IMG/VR virus record: IMGVR_UViG_3300042291_001557
Span: 36,257-100,256 of that record
DNA length: 64,000 nt
From: a virus
Strand: one strand, 5' to 3'
Shown: piece by piece, positions 51,817-58,721 of the stretch
Position numbering within the stretch: position 1 is the stretch's first letter
How the letters are laid out: each line of letters starts with the position of its first letter
Made by a program: the position numbers and the translations under genes
Notes under the pieces: model-generated
What the model was told of the DNA's origin: nothing
The model's database searches: none
The model's input: the letters and a program-made list of their open reading frames with translations, nothing else

Positions 51817-51846
51817 ATTCTACCTGGCCCTACGGACGGCTTACAG
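51817..51846 (-). promoter_or_regulatory. CTGTAA-18-TAGAAT promoter (family P18)
   Basis: -35 is CTGTAA; core GCCGTCCGTAGG in the spacer; leader with CTACTAGAAAGAAG before the 51785 start. Confidence 0.75.
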
Positions 51847-52035
51847 AATTTATTCGAATATTACATAATTCTCGAGGGGTGTGTCATAGTTTCTGGGGTC
51901 ATCCACCACCGTCAGTTAAATTCGGACTCTGAGTCAGGGCCTATTCGAGAAATATTCGGAAATTTGATTTTTTTACTGGGCCGGCCGCTGCTACGTAGTG
52001 AATTTTATTCACCGTCTAGACAATCACTTCGGCCC

Positions 52036-52067
52036 GAGCCCCGCCCTCTACCCGGGAACCGGGGCTC
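52036..52067 (-). terminator. Hairpin with paired GAGCCCC arms
   Basis: GAGCCCC (52036-52042) and GGGGCTC (52061-52067), with CCCGGG in the loop. Lies after the 52087-52341 gene; 51847-52035 contains only the 15-mer at 51899 and AT-rich sequence. Confidence 0.5.
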
Positions 52068-52086
52068 AGGAGAGGAAAAGTGCCGG

Positions 52087-52341
52087 TCACCTTTTCTTGT
52101 GGTAATCAATTGCCCGGGTATCCATCTTTCCATCTTCCAACCAGGCGTCGAACATCTCGTTGATGACCTGCAGTAGTCGACTTGATGAGATATTCCATTC
52201 AACTAGGTTCTCTGCGAACCTTCCGCTGGAGTAATCATCAAGAATTACTACCATTGCCTCAGCTCCCGTTGTTGCCAAGGTGTAATAGTTTTCCTCTAGG
52301 AGCCCCATTAATTCCTTTTTCTTGATTTTCTTTTCAAGCAT
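52087..52341 (-). CDS. Unknown 84-aa protein
   Basis: 84 aa, helical, MLEKKIKKKELMGLLEENYYTLATTGAEAMVVILDDYSS. Overlaps the upstream gene by 8 nt. Third gene of the unit driven by the 53225 promoter. No family recognised. Confidence 0.5.
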   Translation of the reverse strand: MLEKKIKKKELMGLLEENYYTLATTGAEAMVVILDDYSSGRFAENLVEWNISSSRLLQVINEMFDAWLEDGKMDTRAIDYHKKR

Positions 52342-52576
52342 CTGGCTCTTCTTTCACTAGTTCTGCATATTCTAGAGCAGAATCCATAATCCACTGGTTG
52401 ACATCGTTACCAGCATTTTCCCACTCATCAAACTCCTTACAGACTAGAGCCCACCCTTCTTGGGTGAGTTCTAGCCCGTCCATGTTTTCGAACTGTGGTT
52501 TATCCCACCACAGAATGCACAGTTCTTCATCAGGGGAATAGCGACTTAGCATCTCGATGATTTGTTTGATAATCAC
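52334..52576 (-). CDS. Small acidic protein (80 aa), paralogue of 54106
   Basis: 80 aa. RYSPDEELCILWWDKPQFE...LTQEGWALVCKEFDEWENAGNDVNQWIMDSALEYAELV parallels 54106-54366 (MDPDEELVCVWFTKDDF...MEWNDVVSIFENEKW...DVHQEIYKLV), so the two are duplicates. The DEELxxxW motif is the most conserved. Overlaps both neighbours by 4-8 nt. Confidence 0.6.
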   Translation of the reverse strand: MIIKQIIEMLSRYSPDEELCILWWDKPQFENMDGLELTQEGWALVCKEFDEWENAGNDVNQWIMDSALEYAELVKEEPDA

Positions 52577-53190
52577 AACAACGACGCTTCTTTCAGGAAT
52601 TCACAGTATTGGGTAAAAATTGCGTCGCTTTGCGCTTCTTTCCATGCTTCGTACTTGTCAATGGACTCATAGTCGTCGTAATCAACTTCTCCCTCGTATT
52701 CGCATGGCTCATACATAGACTGAAAGACCGTGTCGCCTTTGAGGTACGCCTCAGTGCCTGCAAAGAAGCCAGCCTCTTCGTCATAGTCAAAGGTGAAGAG
52801 CAGTTCAGGAAAGAGCGTAGAGACCTTTAGGAAGCCTGCATCGGCTGGACCCCATGCAGTTTGGTAGCGCATGACAACTTCCCACGAGCCGTTAGCAAGT
52901 TGCATCGGGTGTCCGATGTCAGTGTCGCAATCGCCCCACTTGGTACCCCAATTATCGTATGACCAGTCATACCAATCCTTGTAGCCGTACTTGGCAGTGT
53001 TGGACTCTTGCTGTTTGCGATGTTCATCGGCTTTGTCGTCTCCGACATAGCCAGCAACTGTCTCGTGCAGTTCTGCAGGGCAAGGTACATAGGACTCGAG
53101 AATTCGGGAATCCTTGATTCCGTCAATGAATCGCTGTACTTCTGCTGGCGAGCCTTTTACGCTCAGTGTGGTTGATACCCAATTTGGCAT
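52573..53190 (-). CDS. Api92/YubB-like ferredoxin-fold protein
   Basis: 205 aa. MPNWVSTTLSVKGSPAEVQRFIDGI is the hallmark start of the Api92-like/YubB (DUF1281) family, whose N-terminal domain is ferredoxin-like; the middle NWGTKWGDCDTDI and FLKVSTLFPELLFTFDYDEEAGFFAGTE match the same family. Known from phages and plasmids, with no firm biochemical function. Leader with CTACTAGAAAGAACAC and promoter P18 upstream. Confidence 0.75.
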   Translation of the reverse strand: MPNWVSTTLSVKGSPAEVQRFIDGIKDSRILESYVPCPAELHETVAGYVGDDKADEHRKQQESNTAKYGYKDWYDWSYDNWGTKWGDCDTDIGHPMQLANGSWEVVMRYQTAWGPADAGFLKVSTLFPELLFTFDYDEEAGFFAGTEAYLKGDTVFQSMYEPCEYEGEVDYDDYESIDKYEAWKEAQSDAIFTQYCEFLKEASLL

Positions 53191-53224
53191 GCTGTGTTCT
53201 TTCTAGTAGTGGTGAACAATGTTT

Positions 53225-53254
53225 AGATTAGTTGGTCCTACGGATGGCTTACAA
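53225..53254 (-). promoter_or_regulatory. TTGTAA-18-TAATCT promoter (family P18)
   Basis: Core GCCATCCGTAGG. Starts the three-gene unit 53190-52087 with a ~28-nt leader containing CACTACTAGAAAGAA. Confidence 0.75.
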
Positions 53255-53255
53255 G

Positions 53256-53534
53256 TTAGATGAAAGCAACTTCTATTGCGATTTCATCCTGCATTCCACA
53301 CTTGTCATCATTGGCTTCAAGCCAATCCTGAATCTCGTCGGTGATTTCTTGCCAGCCCTTGTCCCAGAAGCCGTTGTTGTTGAGAAAGTCGTACAACTCG
53401 TTCGGGTCAGGCAACTCTCGGAACTCCACAGGGAACTTCTCATCAGGGATGGAGAAGTAGTCCCACTTGGCGTAGGTCGGACCTTCGGGGTACGAGACCT
53501 CGGTAAGGATTCTTATGTAGTGGTCAACGCTCAT
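53256..53534 (-). CDS. Unknown 92-aa protein
   Basis: 92 aa from the ATG at 53534 (ATGA overlap with the upstream stop). Acidic, Trp/Tyr-rich: SYPEGPTYAKWDYFSIPDEKFPVEFRELPDPNELYDFL. The frame upstream to 53576 overlaps the preceding gene and is not used. No family recognised. Confidence 0.55.
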   Translation of the reverse strand: MSVDHYIRILTEVSYPEGPTYAKWDYFSIPDEKFPVEFRELPDPNELYDFLNNNGFWDKGWQEITDEIQDWLEANDDKCGMQDEIAIEVAFI

Positions 53535-53719
53535 TCTGACTCCTCTGTTGTGATGTCCCATGGGTGTGTGTCCCATTCTGATTGACCGTCAAGGTCTAAT
53601 GACTTGAGTTGGTCGTTGTTGAACGAGTAGTAGATAGAGAGAGCCTCTTCTTCGGTCTCTGCCTCAATCTCATAGTCGTGGTTGATGGATTCTGTTACTC
53701 GGAGTGTAAATTTCTTCAT
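53531..53719 (-). CDS. Small protein with DUF-type beta-alpha fold (62 aa)
   Basis: 62 aa: KKFTLRVTESINHDYEIEAETEEEALSIYYS, a beta-hairpin and helix similar to short phage proteins of unknown function that begin KKFTVxVTExxxxxYxVEAxxxEEAL. The start lies exactly 6 nt after the -10, so the mRNA is predicted leaderless. Confidence 0.6.
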   Translation of the reverse strand: MKKFTLRVTESINHDYEIEAETEEEALSIYYSFNNDQLKSLDLDGQSEWDTHPWDITTEESE

Positions 53720-53725
53720 GCCTTC

Positions 53726-53755
53726 ACCTTACTTTTACCTACGGGCGACTTACAA
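53726..53755 (-). promoter_or_regulatory. TTGTAA-18-TAAGGT promoter, leaderless
   Basis: Core GTCGCCCGTAGG; 6 nt from -10 to the ATG at 53719. A copy of the 15-mer (53760-53774) abuts the -35. Confidence 0.85.
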
Positions 53756-53849
53756 ATTGTCATCCACCACCGTTGAATAAAAAAGGGCTAGGGCTAAGTC
53801 GTAAATACAGAAAGCTGGATTTCTGACTAAACGCGCAGCGTGGTCAGAA

Positions 53850-54119
53850 TCACTCTTCGTGGTGAGGGGCGTCTTGAGCCCCGTCCCGGTTGGCCTGCAG
53901 ATATGTCGAATAGTTCATTTCGAACAATTGGTCAATTATTTCGGCCAGTTCGCCGCCGGACCGCCGGACGAATGGGTCCCATACCAAGATGCGCTTGTCC
54001 ACATACTCAACCAGTGTGGGGATATCCATGATGTCAACATCCGTTGGGTATGCAGAGAGCACGAACGAGACCGCATTTGTCATGAATGCTTTCTTTATTT
54101 CGTCTTCAGACCAAGGCAC
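53850..54119 (-). CDS. Unknown 89-aa protein
   Basis: 89 aa, acidic and helical (MPWSEDEIKKAFMTNAVSFVLSAYPTDVDIMDIP). Overlaps the upstream gene by 14 nt. Distal gene of the 54685 promoter unit. No family recognised. Confidence 0.5.
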   Translation of the reverse strand: MPWSEDEIKKAFMTNAVSFVLSAYPTDVDIMDIPTLVEYVDKRILVWDPFVRRSGGELAEIIDQLFEMNYSTYLQANRDGAQDAPHHEE

Positions 54120-54366
54120 CGAGTTTTTCTCCTACTAGTTTATAAATCTCTTGATGGACATCAGCCCATGAACTGGTTAGGGCATTAGCCCACTTTTCGT
54201 TCTCAAATATAGAGACTACATCATTCCACTCCATCGGAGCAAGCGTGTCATAGTCGCCATCGTCTCTGATTCCCAGCGGAAAGTCGTCTTTTGTGAACCA
54301 CACACAGACGAGCTCTTCGTCGGGGTCCATATCGGACATGTGTCTAGCAATGTCTTTTGCCTTCAT
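54106..54366 (-). CDS. Small acidic protein (86 aa), paralogue of 52334
   Basis: 86 aa; MDPDEELVCVWFTKDDF and MEWNDVVSIFENEKW align with the 52334 protein. Shares one base with the upstream stop. Function unknown; duplication inside the small-gene array is the main information. Confidence 0.6.
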   Translation of the reverse strand: MKAKDIARHMSDMDPDEELVCVWFTKDDFPLGIRDDGDYDTLAPMEWNDVVSIFENEKWANALTSSWADVHQEIYKLVGEKLGALV

Positions 54367-54677
54367 TAGAAGACCTGGTCCACTGTGTAGTGCTTCATAC
54401 TAAGAACCCAAGCGAGAACATCGCTCTGCCAGCCTGAATAGGCTTTCAGTGGGAGGGTGACGTCACTACTATCGTGACCAACAATGTATGAAAGTGCCAT
54501 TGAATAGTTTCCACGAGGGTTGTAATGGAGTGTGTAATAGACCTGACCATTGTTGCCAGCGGTTGCTAGCAGTTGGTAGTGCTTTTGTGTCCTGTTCGCA
54601 TGAAAGCGGACTTCTAGTGGTGTGGAATCGCCAAAGTTTGCTAAGGCGTCCCAGTGGAGTTGATAATCGTTGCTCAT
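54366..54677 (-). CDS. Unknown 103-aa protein
   Basis: 103 aa from the ATG at 54677, fixed by the -10 TAAGAT 7 nt upstream; a more distal ATG at 54686 overlaps the -10 itself. Beta-rich middle (HYQLLATAGNNGQVYYTLHYNPRGNYSMALSY). No family recognised. Confidence 0.6.
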   Translation of the reverse strand: MSNDYQLHWDALANFGDSTPLEVRFHANRTQKHYQLLATAGNNGQVYYTLHYNPRGNYSMALSYIVGHDSSDVTLPLKAYSGWQSDVLAWVLSMKHYTVDQVF

Positions 54678-54684
54678 GTGGTCC

Positions 54685-54714
54685 ATCTTATTTCACCCTA
54701 CGTGCGGCTTACAA
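54685..54714 (-). promoter_or_regulatory. TTGTAA-18-TAAGAT promoter, leaderless
   Basis: Core GCCGCACGTAGG; 7 nt to the ATG at 54677. Moves the gene start three codons in. Confidence 0.85.
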
Positions 54715-54752
54715 GTTCCAGAGGACCCGTACCGGGGCTCGGCAAAGAGAAA

Positions 54753-54772
54753 GGGCAGGATTTCTCCTGCCC
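54753..54772 (-). terminator. Intrinsic terminator
   Basis: GGGCAGGA-GAAA-TCCTGCCC stem of 8 bp, then TTTCTCTTT on the minus strand. Ends transcription of 54809-55231. Confidence 0.75.
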
Positions 54773-54808
54773 TGACCTTCGGTGTTGGGGGCTTGCGCCC
54801 CCTCAACC

Positions 54809-55231
54809 TCATTTGATAAAGCGAGCCACGCCCTTGTAGGTGCTTGTGTTGATAGTTTCCTCGTCAGTCATTTTCAGGACTGCGATAGCGTTTTCCAGTT
54901 CCTCAATGTCTGATTTGAGTGACCAGTCGGCAGAGGAGATTTCAGGCTCTTTTGGTGACTTCACAGAAGCAGGGAACTCAACGGTGATTTCGTATTTGTT
55001 GTGTTCCTCGTTGTAACGGAAGTTGTGAGCCTTACTGACGGAAGTTACTTTTCCTTTGCCTGAACGAAACATCTCGGCAAGAGTGTCACGAAAGTCTGAT
55101 ACAGCCTTTTCGTGGTCTTTCCGAGCCTTTTCGTTACTGGCTACTTCTTTCTGACGCTCTGCGAGAGCCTTTGATAATGCGTCAATCACTTTCTTAGTGC
55201 TGACCTTTACGCTTATTGGTTTTTGTGCCAT
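54809..55231 (-). CDS. Unknown coiled-coil protein (140 aa)
   Basis: 140 aa from the ATG at 55231, preceded by GAAATAGGGAA; the frame to 55273 is leader. MAQKPISVKVSTKKVIDALSKALAERQKEVASNEKARKDHEKAVSDFRDTLAEMF has a long heptad-like helix, then TSVSKAHNFRYNEEHNKYEITVEFPA. It looks structural or a protein-binding factor. Confidence 0.6.
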   Translation of the reverse strand: MAQKPISVKVSTKKVIDALSKALAERQKEVASNEKARKDHEKAVSDFRDTLAEMFRSGKGKVTSVSKAHNFRYNEEHNKYEITVEFPASVKSPKEPEISSADWSLKSDIEELENAIAVLKMTDEETINTSTYKGVARFIK

Positions 55232-55271
55232 TTCCCTATTTCTTTCTAGTAGTGGTGGGTTGGTAATTACC

Positions 55272-55301
55272 ACCTTAGTTTGCCCTACGGAGGGCTTACA
55301 A
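55272..55301 (-). promoter_or_regulatory. TTGTAA-18-TAAGGT promoter (family P18)
   Basis: Core GCCCTCCGTAGG. A ~40-nt leader with CCACTACTAGAAAGAA precedes the 55231 start. Confidence 0.8.
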
Positions 55302-55310
55302 GTTTGGTCG

Positions 55311-55328
55311 GGGGCTCAGGCGAGCCCC
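55311..55328 (-). terminator. Perfect GGGGCTC-AGGC-GAGCCCC hairpin
   Basis: 7-bp stem with a 4-nt loop, carrying the dispersed AGCCCCG motif in both arms; lies after the 55339 gene. Confidence 0.6.
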
Positions 55329-55338
55329 GCCCCGGGAG

Positions 55339-55542
55339 CTAGCCGGCAACCTCTTCCATTGTGTCTTGGTTGTAAATCGAGTTACATCGCCCACACACAT
55401 AGTGGAGACCATCCCATTCGTCGGGTGTTGGTTCAACAATTGTTCCGTCTTTCAAGCATGTCTCAAATCCGTCTAGGTGTGGGTTGTTCCCACAATCACA
55501 GACGAACCAATCAAAGGTGCTTTCTTTCAAGTTCAGAGCCAC
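55339..55542 (-). CDS. Small zinc-ribbon protein (67 aa)
   Basis: 67 aa. CDCG at ~15-18 and CGRC at ~50-53 form a zinc ribbon; between them FETCLKDGTIVEPTPDEWDGLHY. Begins 3 nt after the upstream stop. Likely nucleic-acid or protein binding. Confidence 0.6.
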   Translation of the reverse strand: MALNLKESTFDWFVCDCGNNPHLDGFETCLKDGTIVEPTPDEWDGLHYVCGRCNSIYNQDTMEEVAG

Positions 55543-55545
55543 GAA

Positions 55546-56013
55546 TTACCACGAACTCTGATAGGCGAAAGTCCACTCATCGGAAATCTTGGAAAGAGCG
55601 TTGTCAATAATTTCCACGGTGGATTCCAAGTCCTTGTAATACCATTCGTCATAGTCGGTGCTACCAAAGAAGAAGCCCGATGATGTCGGAAGGTGTTCGC
55701 TAGCGAGAGCATGGTTACCTAGAACCATCTTGCAAATAGTGCGCAGTTCTTCCAGTTTCTCAATGGGGACATAAGCCTCACGACAATCGTCATTACCGTC
55801 TTGACAGTTCTGCACGAACCAGTCATGAATGGCGTTCGCCTTTCTCCAGTAGCCAATCTTCACTTGACATTGGATAGAGGGAGTGTCTTTCTCCATGAAG
55901 TTAGTAACTCCAATTGCGTTAGCAACCGTGTGAAACCGTTTGTTCATTTCTTCCCCTCTCCATTCCATAGGTGAGAGGTAATTTTTTGCGTATAAGTATT
56001 GGTCTAATCCCAT
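55546..56013 (-). CDS. Conserved phage protein (155 aa), unknown function
   Basis: 155 aa from the ATG at 56013, set by the -10 7 nt upstream; the frame's earlier GTG (56022) overlaps the -10 region. MGLDQYLYAKNYLSP with VKIGYWRKANAIHDWFVQNCQDGNDDC is a widespread uncharacterised phage family (MGLDxYLYA...YWRKxNxIHxWFV). No catalytic residue can be named. Confidence 0.7.
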   Translation of the reverse strand: MGLDQYLYAKNYLSPMEWRGEEMNKRFHTVANAIGVTNFMEKDTPSIQCQVKIGYWRKANAIHDWFVQNCQDGNDDCREAYVPIEKLEELRTICKMVLGNHALASEHLPTSSGFFFGSTDYDEWYYKDLESTVEIIDNALSKISDEWTFAYQSSW

Positions 56014-56020
56014 GTCTGCC

Positions 56021-56050
56021 ACCTTACTAGTGCCTACGGACGGCTTACAA
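56021..56050 (-). promoter_or_regulatory. TTGTAA-18-TAAGGT promoter, leaderless
   Basis: Core GCCGTCCGTAGG; 7 nt to the ATG at 56013. A 15-mer copy (56055-56069) abuts the -35. Confidence 0.85.
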
Positions 56051-56175
56051 ATTCTCTTCCACCACCGTCAGATAAGGGAGAGCCCTCATGGCCGGCTATC
56101 GCGTGCGTGGATAGATTTATCCGTTTTCTTGCGATACTTTCCCAGCTCAGATTCGAGTCGGGGCTCAGGGGCCGA

Positions 56176-56424
56176 TTAGAAGCCGGCACGCCGAGAGTCT
56201 CTTGCCAACCTAAGACGGTCTGTCTCACCAAGTCCGCCCCAGACTCCAAAGTTCAGTGCGTTGTCAGTTGCGTACTGCAGGCAGTCGGCAGAGACAGGGC
56301 AAGTCGAGCAAACTTTCTTGGCTTGCTTGAGTTCCGTATTTGACGAAGGGAAAAACACAGACTTATCCATGTCTTTACAGTTTGCCTGCTCAACCCAATT
56401 ACGTTCGTACAGTGCCATACTCAT
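56176..56424 (-). CDS. WhiB-family Fe-S regulator (second copy)
   Basis: 82 aa. C in EQANCKD, then CSTCPVSADC (C-x2-C-x5-C) and FGVWGGLGETDRLRLARDSRR, the canonical WhiB turn and basic tail. Shorter and closer to host WhiB proteins than the copy at 43422. It is the downstream gene of the 56857 promoter and begins at the base where the upstream stop ends. A candidate for binding sigma at the repeated promoters. Confidence 0.88.
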   Translation of the reverse strand: MSMALYERNWVEQANCKDMDKSVFFPSSNTELKQAKKVCSTCPVSADCLQYATDNALNFGVWGGLGETDRLRLARDSRRAGF

Positions 56425-56849
56425 TAGTAGAGCCCCAATTCTTCACGCTCATCGTCCGAGACGGTGCGCAAGGTGCTTGCGCTACCCATTGCATCGTGGT
56501 GACTGAGGGAATACTCAACACGGTCACTAAATACCTTGTAGGTCATACGCCAGTCACTGCGGACTGTCATGCCTTCAATTAGGTCAGCGACATTCTTGGC
56601 GTGAAAATACCCAGAGACATTGCGATTCCATAGTCTCAAGTCCTCAACCTTCCACCAGTTGGTCTCATTGGAGTCACGAAGTTCCTCGGTAATCATCGCA
56701 AAGTCCTCAACAGCGAAGTCCCAACAGTCTCCGTAGCAGGTAGAACCGTACTCGGTGTCAATTGACATTGTTTCGCCGTCTTCCTCGTAGGTGAGGCAGG
56801 TGCATGAATTGGTAATTTCGCCAGTGGCGATAGGTGTATCTAGTTCCAT
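56424..56849 (-). CDS. Unknown 141-aa protein
   Basis: 141 aa from the ATG at 56849 by the leaderless rule. MELDTPIATGEITNSCTCLTYEEDGETMSIDTEYGSTCYGDCWDFAVEDFAMITEELRD has four Cys in its first half (CTC, CYGDC). The second half (VEYSLSHHDAMGSASTLRTVSDDEREELGL) is probably beta then helix. No family recognised; cotranscribed with WhiB. Confidence 0.6.
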   Translation of the reverse strand: MELDTPIATGEITNSCTCLTYEEDGETMSIDTEYGSTCYGDCWDFAVEDFAMITEELRDSNETNWWKVEDLRLWNRNVSGYFHAKNVADLIEGMTVRSDWRMTYKVFSDRVEYSLSHHDAMGSASTLRTVSDDEREELGLY

Positions 56850-56854
56850 GTCTT

Positions 56855-57091
56855 TCACCCTACTTGCTCATACGGACGGCTTACAAATTGGTCAAGCGTG
56901 GCGGAGCCCCGGGGGCTTATCTCGCCACGCTTCATTAGTTCTTCGTGAGCAAGGTCAGCAATGGCAGTTGACAGGTCGGTGTCGTCAGTCTCGTAATACA
57001 TTCCAGTAACTGCCTTGTACAGGTCGGTAGTGGGGAGAGTTGGCACTCTCCCCATCCATACCGACTTATAGAAACGGTAGTAATTGTTCAT
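56855..57091 (-). CDS. Unknown 78-aa protein with a promoter in its 3' end
   Basis: 78 aa. MNNYYRFYKSVWMGRVPTLPTTDLYKAVTGMYYETDDTDL, ending QFVSRPYEQVG, where the last ~11 codons are formed by the -35 and spacer of the next promoter. A hairpin (56894-56932) also lies in the coding part. Overlaps the upstream stop by one base (TAATG). Confidence 0.55.
   Translation of the reverse strand: MNNYYRFYKSVWMGRVPTLPTTDLYKAVTGMYYETDDTDLSTAIADLAHEELMKRGEISPRGSATLDQFVSRPYEQVG
56857..56886 (-). promoter_or_regulatory. TTGTAA-18-TAGGGT promoter, leaderless
   Basis: Core GCCGTCCGTATG; 7 nt to the ATG at 56849. It lies inside the 3' end of the upstream coding region (56855-57091). Confidence 0.8.
56894..56932 (-). 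terminator. Long hairpin around AGCCCCG
   Basis: AAGCGTGGCG and CGCCACGCTT, 10 bp perfect, enclosing AGCCCCGGGGGCT. It lies within coding sequence just before the promoter at 56857. Confidence 0.5.
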
Positions 57092-57561
57092 TACTTTCCT
57101 GCGTCACCAAGTGAGAGCATTGCCTCGGCAAGTGAGCCAGTTGCGTTTCCTTCGTCAATGCTTACTTCGTCAGTATCTCCGAAACGGATAATGCTGGTCA
57201 TGGTGAGGTCACTACGGCGGATGAACGCACAAAGACGCACACGGCGACGCTGGGCGTGTTCCGAAGGGCGACCCTCAACCGAACCGTCAGCATTGAGTGG
57301 GGCAGCCCATCCAGAAGTGACTACGGCAAGAATGTCAGAAGAACGAACAGAGAACGGTGTCTCGGCAATCGCTTCGTCAATCAGTTCGTAAACATCAGGA
57401 TTAGAGAGAACAGGCTCAACCGTCACTCCGTCATTCTCGGCACGGACAACAAGTAGGTGAGCCTCGCTCATGTACAGGCTGTCTTGTTCGTTGGTGAACG
57501 CACCCAAGAAGTCATGAACAAAGAGTTCCGCCTCGGTTGCGATATTGGTAAGTGTTGTCAT
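57091..57561 (-). CDS. Unknown protein (156 aa), paralogue of 59458
   Basis: 156 aa from the ATG at 57561, preceded by AAAGGGAAAC. DVYELIDEAIAETPFSVRSSDILAVVTSGWAAPLNADGSVEGRPSEHAQRRRVRLCAFIRR aligns with 59458-59889 (VGMSIHTTGWAAPLNEDGDIDSAPSDHPERRRVSLITTIT). Both end in a GSLAEAM/GALADAM helix. The WAAPLN.DG...PS.H..RRRV core is the signature; I do not know the family. Confidence 0.65.
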   Translation of the reverse strand: MTTLTNIATEAELFVHDFLGAFTNEQDSLYMSEAHLLVVRAENDGVTVEPVLSNPDVYELIDEAIAETPFSVRSSDILAVVTSGWAAPLNADGSVEGRPSEHAQRRRVRLCAFIRRSDLTMTSIIRFGDTDEVSIDEGNATGSLAEAMLSLGDAGK

Positions 57562-57597
57562 TAGTTTCCCTTTCATGGGGTCGTTGTTACAAATACC

Positions 57598-57627
57598 AAC
57601 TTACTTGCCCCTACGCGCGACCTACAA
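57598..57627 (-). promoter_or_regulatory. TTGTAG-18-TAAGTT promoter (family P18)
   Basis: Core GTCGCGCGTAGG; ~36-nt leader with AAAGGGAAAC before 57561. Confidence 0.75.
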
Positions 57628-57649
57628 GTTTGCCCCGAGGCCCCGTTGT

Positions 57650-57674
57650 CCGGCACAGTAAGTACGAGTGCCGG
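57650..57674 (-). terminator. CCGGCAC/GTGCCGG hairpin
   Basis: 7-bp stem after the 57694 gene, adjoining CGGGGCT. On the minus strand CTCTTTTTCTTTTTGAG lies before the stem, so the exact end is unclear. Confidence 0.45.
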
Positions 57675-57693
57675 GGCTCAAAAAGAAAAAGAG

Positions 57694-57831
57694 CTACTCA
57701 ACTTCTAATGGTTGAATGTTGTATCTACTGCGCATGAGTTCATAGCAGTCGTCACAGAGAAAACTATCGCTCTCTTCTATGCGTTCAGACAGGTAAGAAG
57801 GTTCATTGCCACACTTGCGGCAAGTACCCAC
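57694..57831 (-). CDS. Small four-Cys zinc protein (45 aa)
   Basis: 45 aa from a GTG that shares one base with the upstream stop (TAGTG). CRKC near the start and CDDC at ~29-32 make a zinc-ribbon pair: GTCRKCGNEPSYLSERI, then CDDCYELMRSRYNIQPLEVE. Below normal gene-finder size, but the overlap and Cys pattern support it. Confidence 0.65.
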   Translation of the reverse strand: MGTCRKCGNEPSYLSERIEESDSFLCDDCYELMRSRYNIQPLEVE

Positions 57832-58109
57832 TACTCACCCCCACGCTTCTTGTAGACGACTAGTGCTTCCTCTAGGGTTGAGCAGTAATCGCCTGTCTCG
57901 GCGTAGAAGCCCTCAGGGCGAGCCACGACATTCCAAATTGCGTACGGGTGAAACGCTGTCTCGTCTACGCAAACTGCTACCCAAGTGGCGTAGCAGTCAC
58001 CTACGACACGCTCATGGAGTTTCGTGTAGGCGATAACCATTCGCTGTGTGTCTCCGACCTTGTCGCCAATTCGGATTTCGCTGTATTCGTTTAGTGTGTT
58101 TGTTTCCAT
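57831..58109 (-). CDS. Unknown 92-aa protein
   Basis: 92 aa, METNTLNEYSEIRIGDKVGDTQRMVIAYTKLHERVVGDCYATWVAVCVDETAFHPYAIWNV, beta-rich, ending with a basic tail (YKKRGGE). Leaderless start by promoter 58116. No family recognised. Confidence 0.6.
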   Translation of the reverse strand: METNTLNEYSEIRIGDKVGDTQRMVIAYTKLHERVVGDCYATWVAVCVDETAFHPYAIWNVVARPEGFYAETGDYCSTLEEALVVYKKRGGE

Positions 58110-58115
58110 GTCTCC

Positions 58116-58145
58116 ACCTTACTGCTCCCTACGGAGCACTTACAA
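58116..58145 (-). promoter_or_regulatory. TTGTAA-18-TAAGGT promoter, leaderless
   Basis: Core GTGCTCCGTAGG; 6 nt to the ATG at 58109. Confidence 0.85.
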
Positions 58146-58173
58146 GTCAGGGGTTTAGCCCCGGCTTCCTTCT

Positions 58174-58374
58174 CTACATACATACGTAGTCGAGAAAACC
58201 CGGGCCATTTCCTTCGGGGTCTGCCATTACAACAACAGTAGAACCATCGGTGAACTCAATCACTGTCGTTTCTACTGGGTCGCAATACCACATGAACTCT
58301 TTGATTTCATCGGCAGTGAGGCTCGTGACCTTTGCGATGGTCTTTCCGACAATGTCATCCACATAGTGTTTCAT
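58174..58374 (-). CDS. Unknown acidic protein (66 aa)
   Basis: 66 aa: MKHYVDDIVGKTIAKVTSLTADEIKEFMWYCDPVETTVIEFTDGSTVVVMADPEGNGPGFL. The IEFTDGSTVVVMADPEGNGPGFL end resembles small phage proteins with a DGS-turn. Stop/start overlap (TAATG) with 58374-58721. Confidence 0.6.
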   Translation of the reverse strand: MKHYVDDIVGKTIAKVTSLTADEIKEFMWYCDPVETTVIEFTDGSTVVVMADPEGNGPGFLDYVCM

Positions 58375-58721
58375 TACTGCTCCTTCAAGAAGTCTGAGAT
58401 TTCAGAGACAAGAGCCTTCTTGCCCTGCTTGTACGCTTCTTCAAGCATTGCGCTTTCAAGTTCCGCAATCCGAGCAAAACCCGCCACGAACAACATCATC
58501 ATCTCGTTTATTGCTTCTTTATCCTCATCGGTCATCTTCTTGACAGGTACTTCAAGGTCGTCAATGTCGTCAATCTCGTCAAGCGCATCAGGGTCAATGT
58601 TGTCAAGGTCAGGTCGGACTCCGCTACTGCGGAAAAGTATCAACGCTTCAATGATTACGGACAATTCCAACCTAGTGAACTCTCGGTCAAGTTGGGCGAT
58701 GGGTTCAATGTCGTCAAACAT
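58374..58721 (-). CDS. Unknown acidic helical protein (115 aa)
   Basis: 115 aa from the ATG at 58721 (overlap TGATG with the upstream stop). MFDDIEPIAQLDREFTRLELSVIIEALILFRSSG with a highly acidic middle (DNIDPDALDEIDDIDD). Possibly a nucleic-acid mimic by charge, but this is speculation. Confidence 0.55.
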   Translation of the reverse strand: MFDDIEPIAQLDREFTRLELSVIIEALILFRSSGVRPDLDNIDPDALDEIDDIDDLEVPVKKMTDEDKEAINEMMMLFVAGFARIAELESAMLEEAYKQGKKALVSEISDFLKEQ

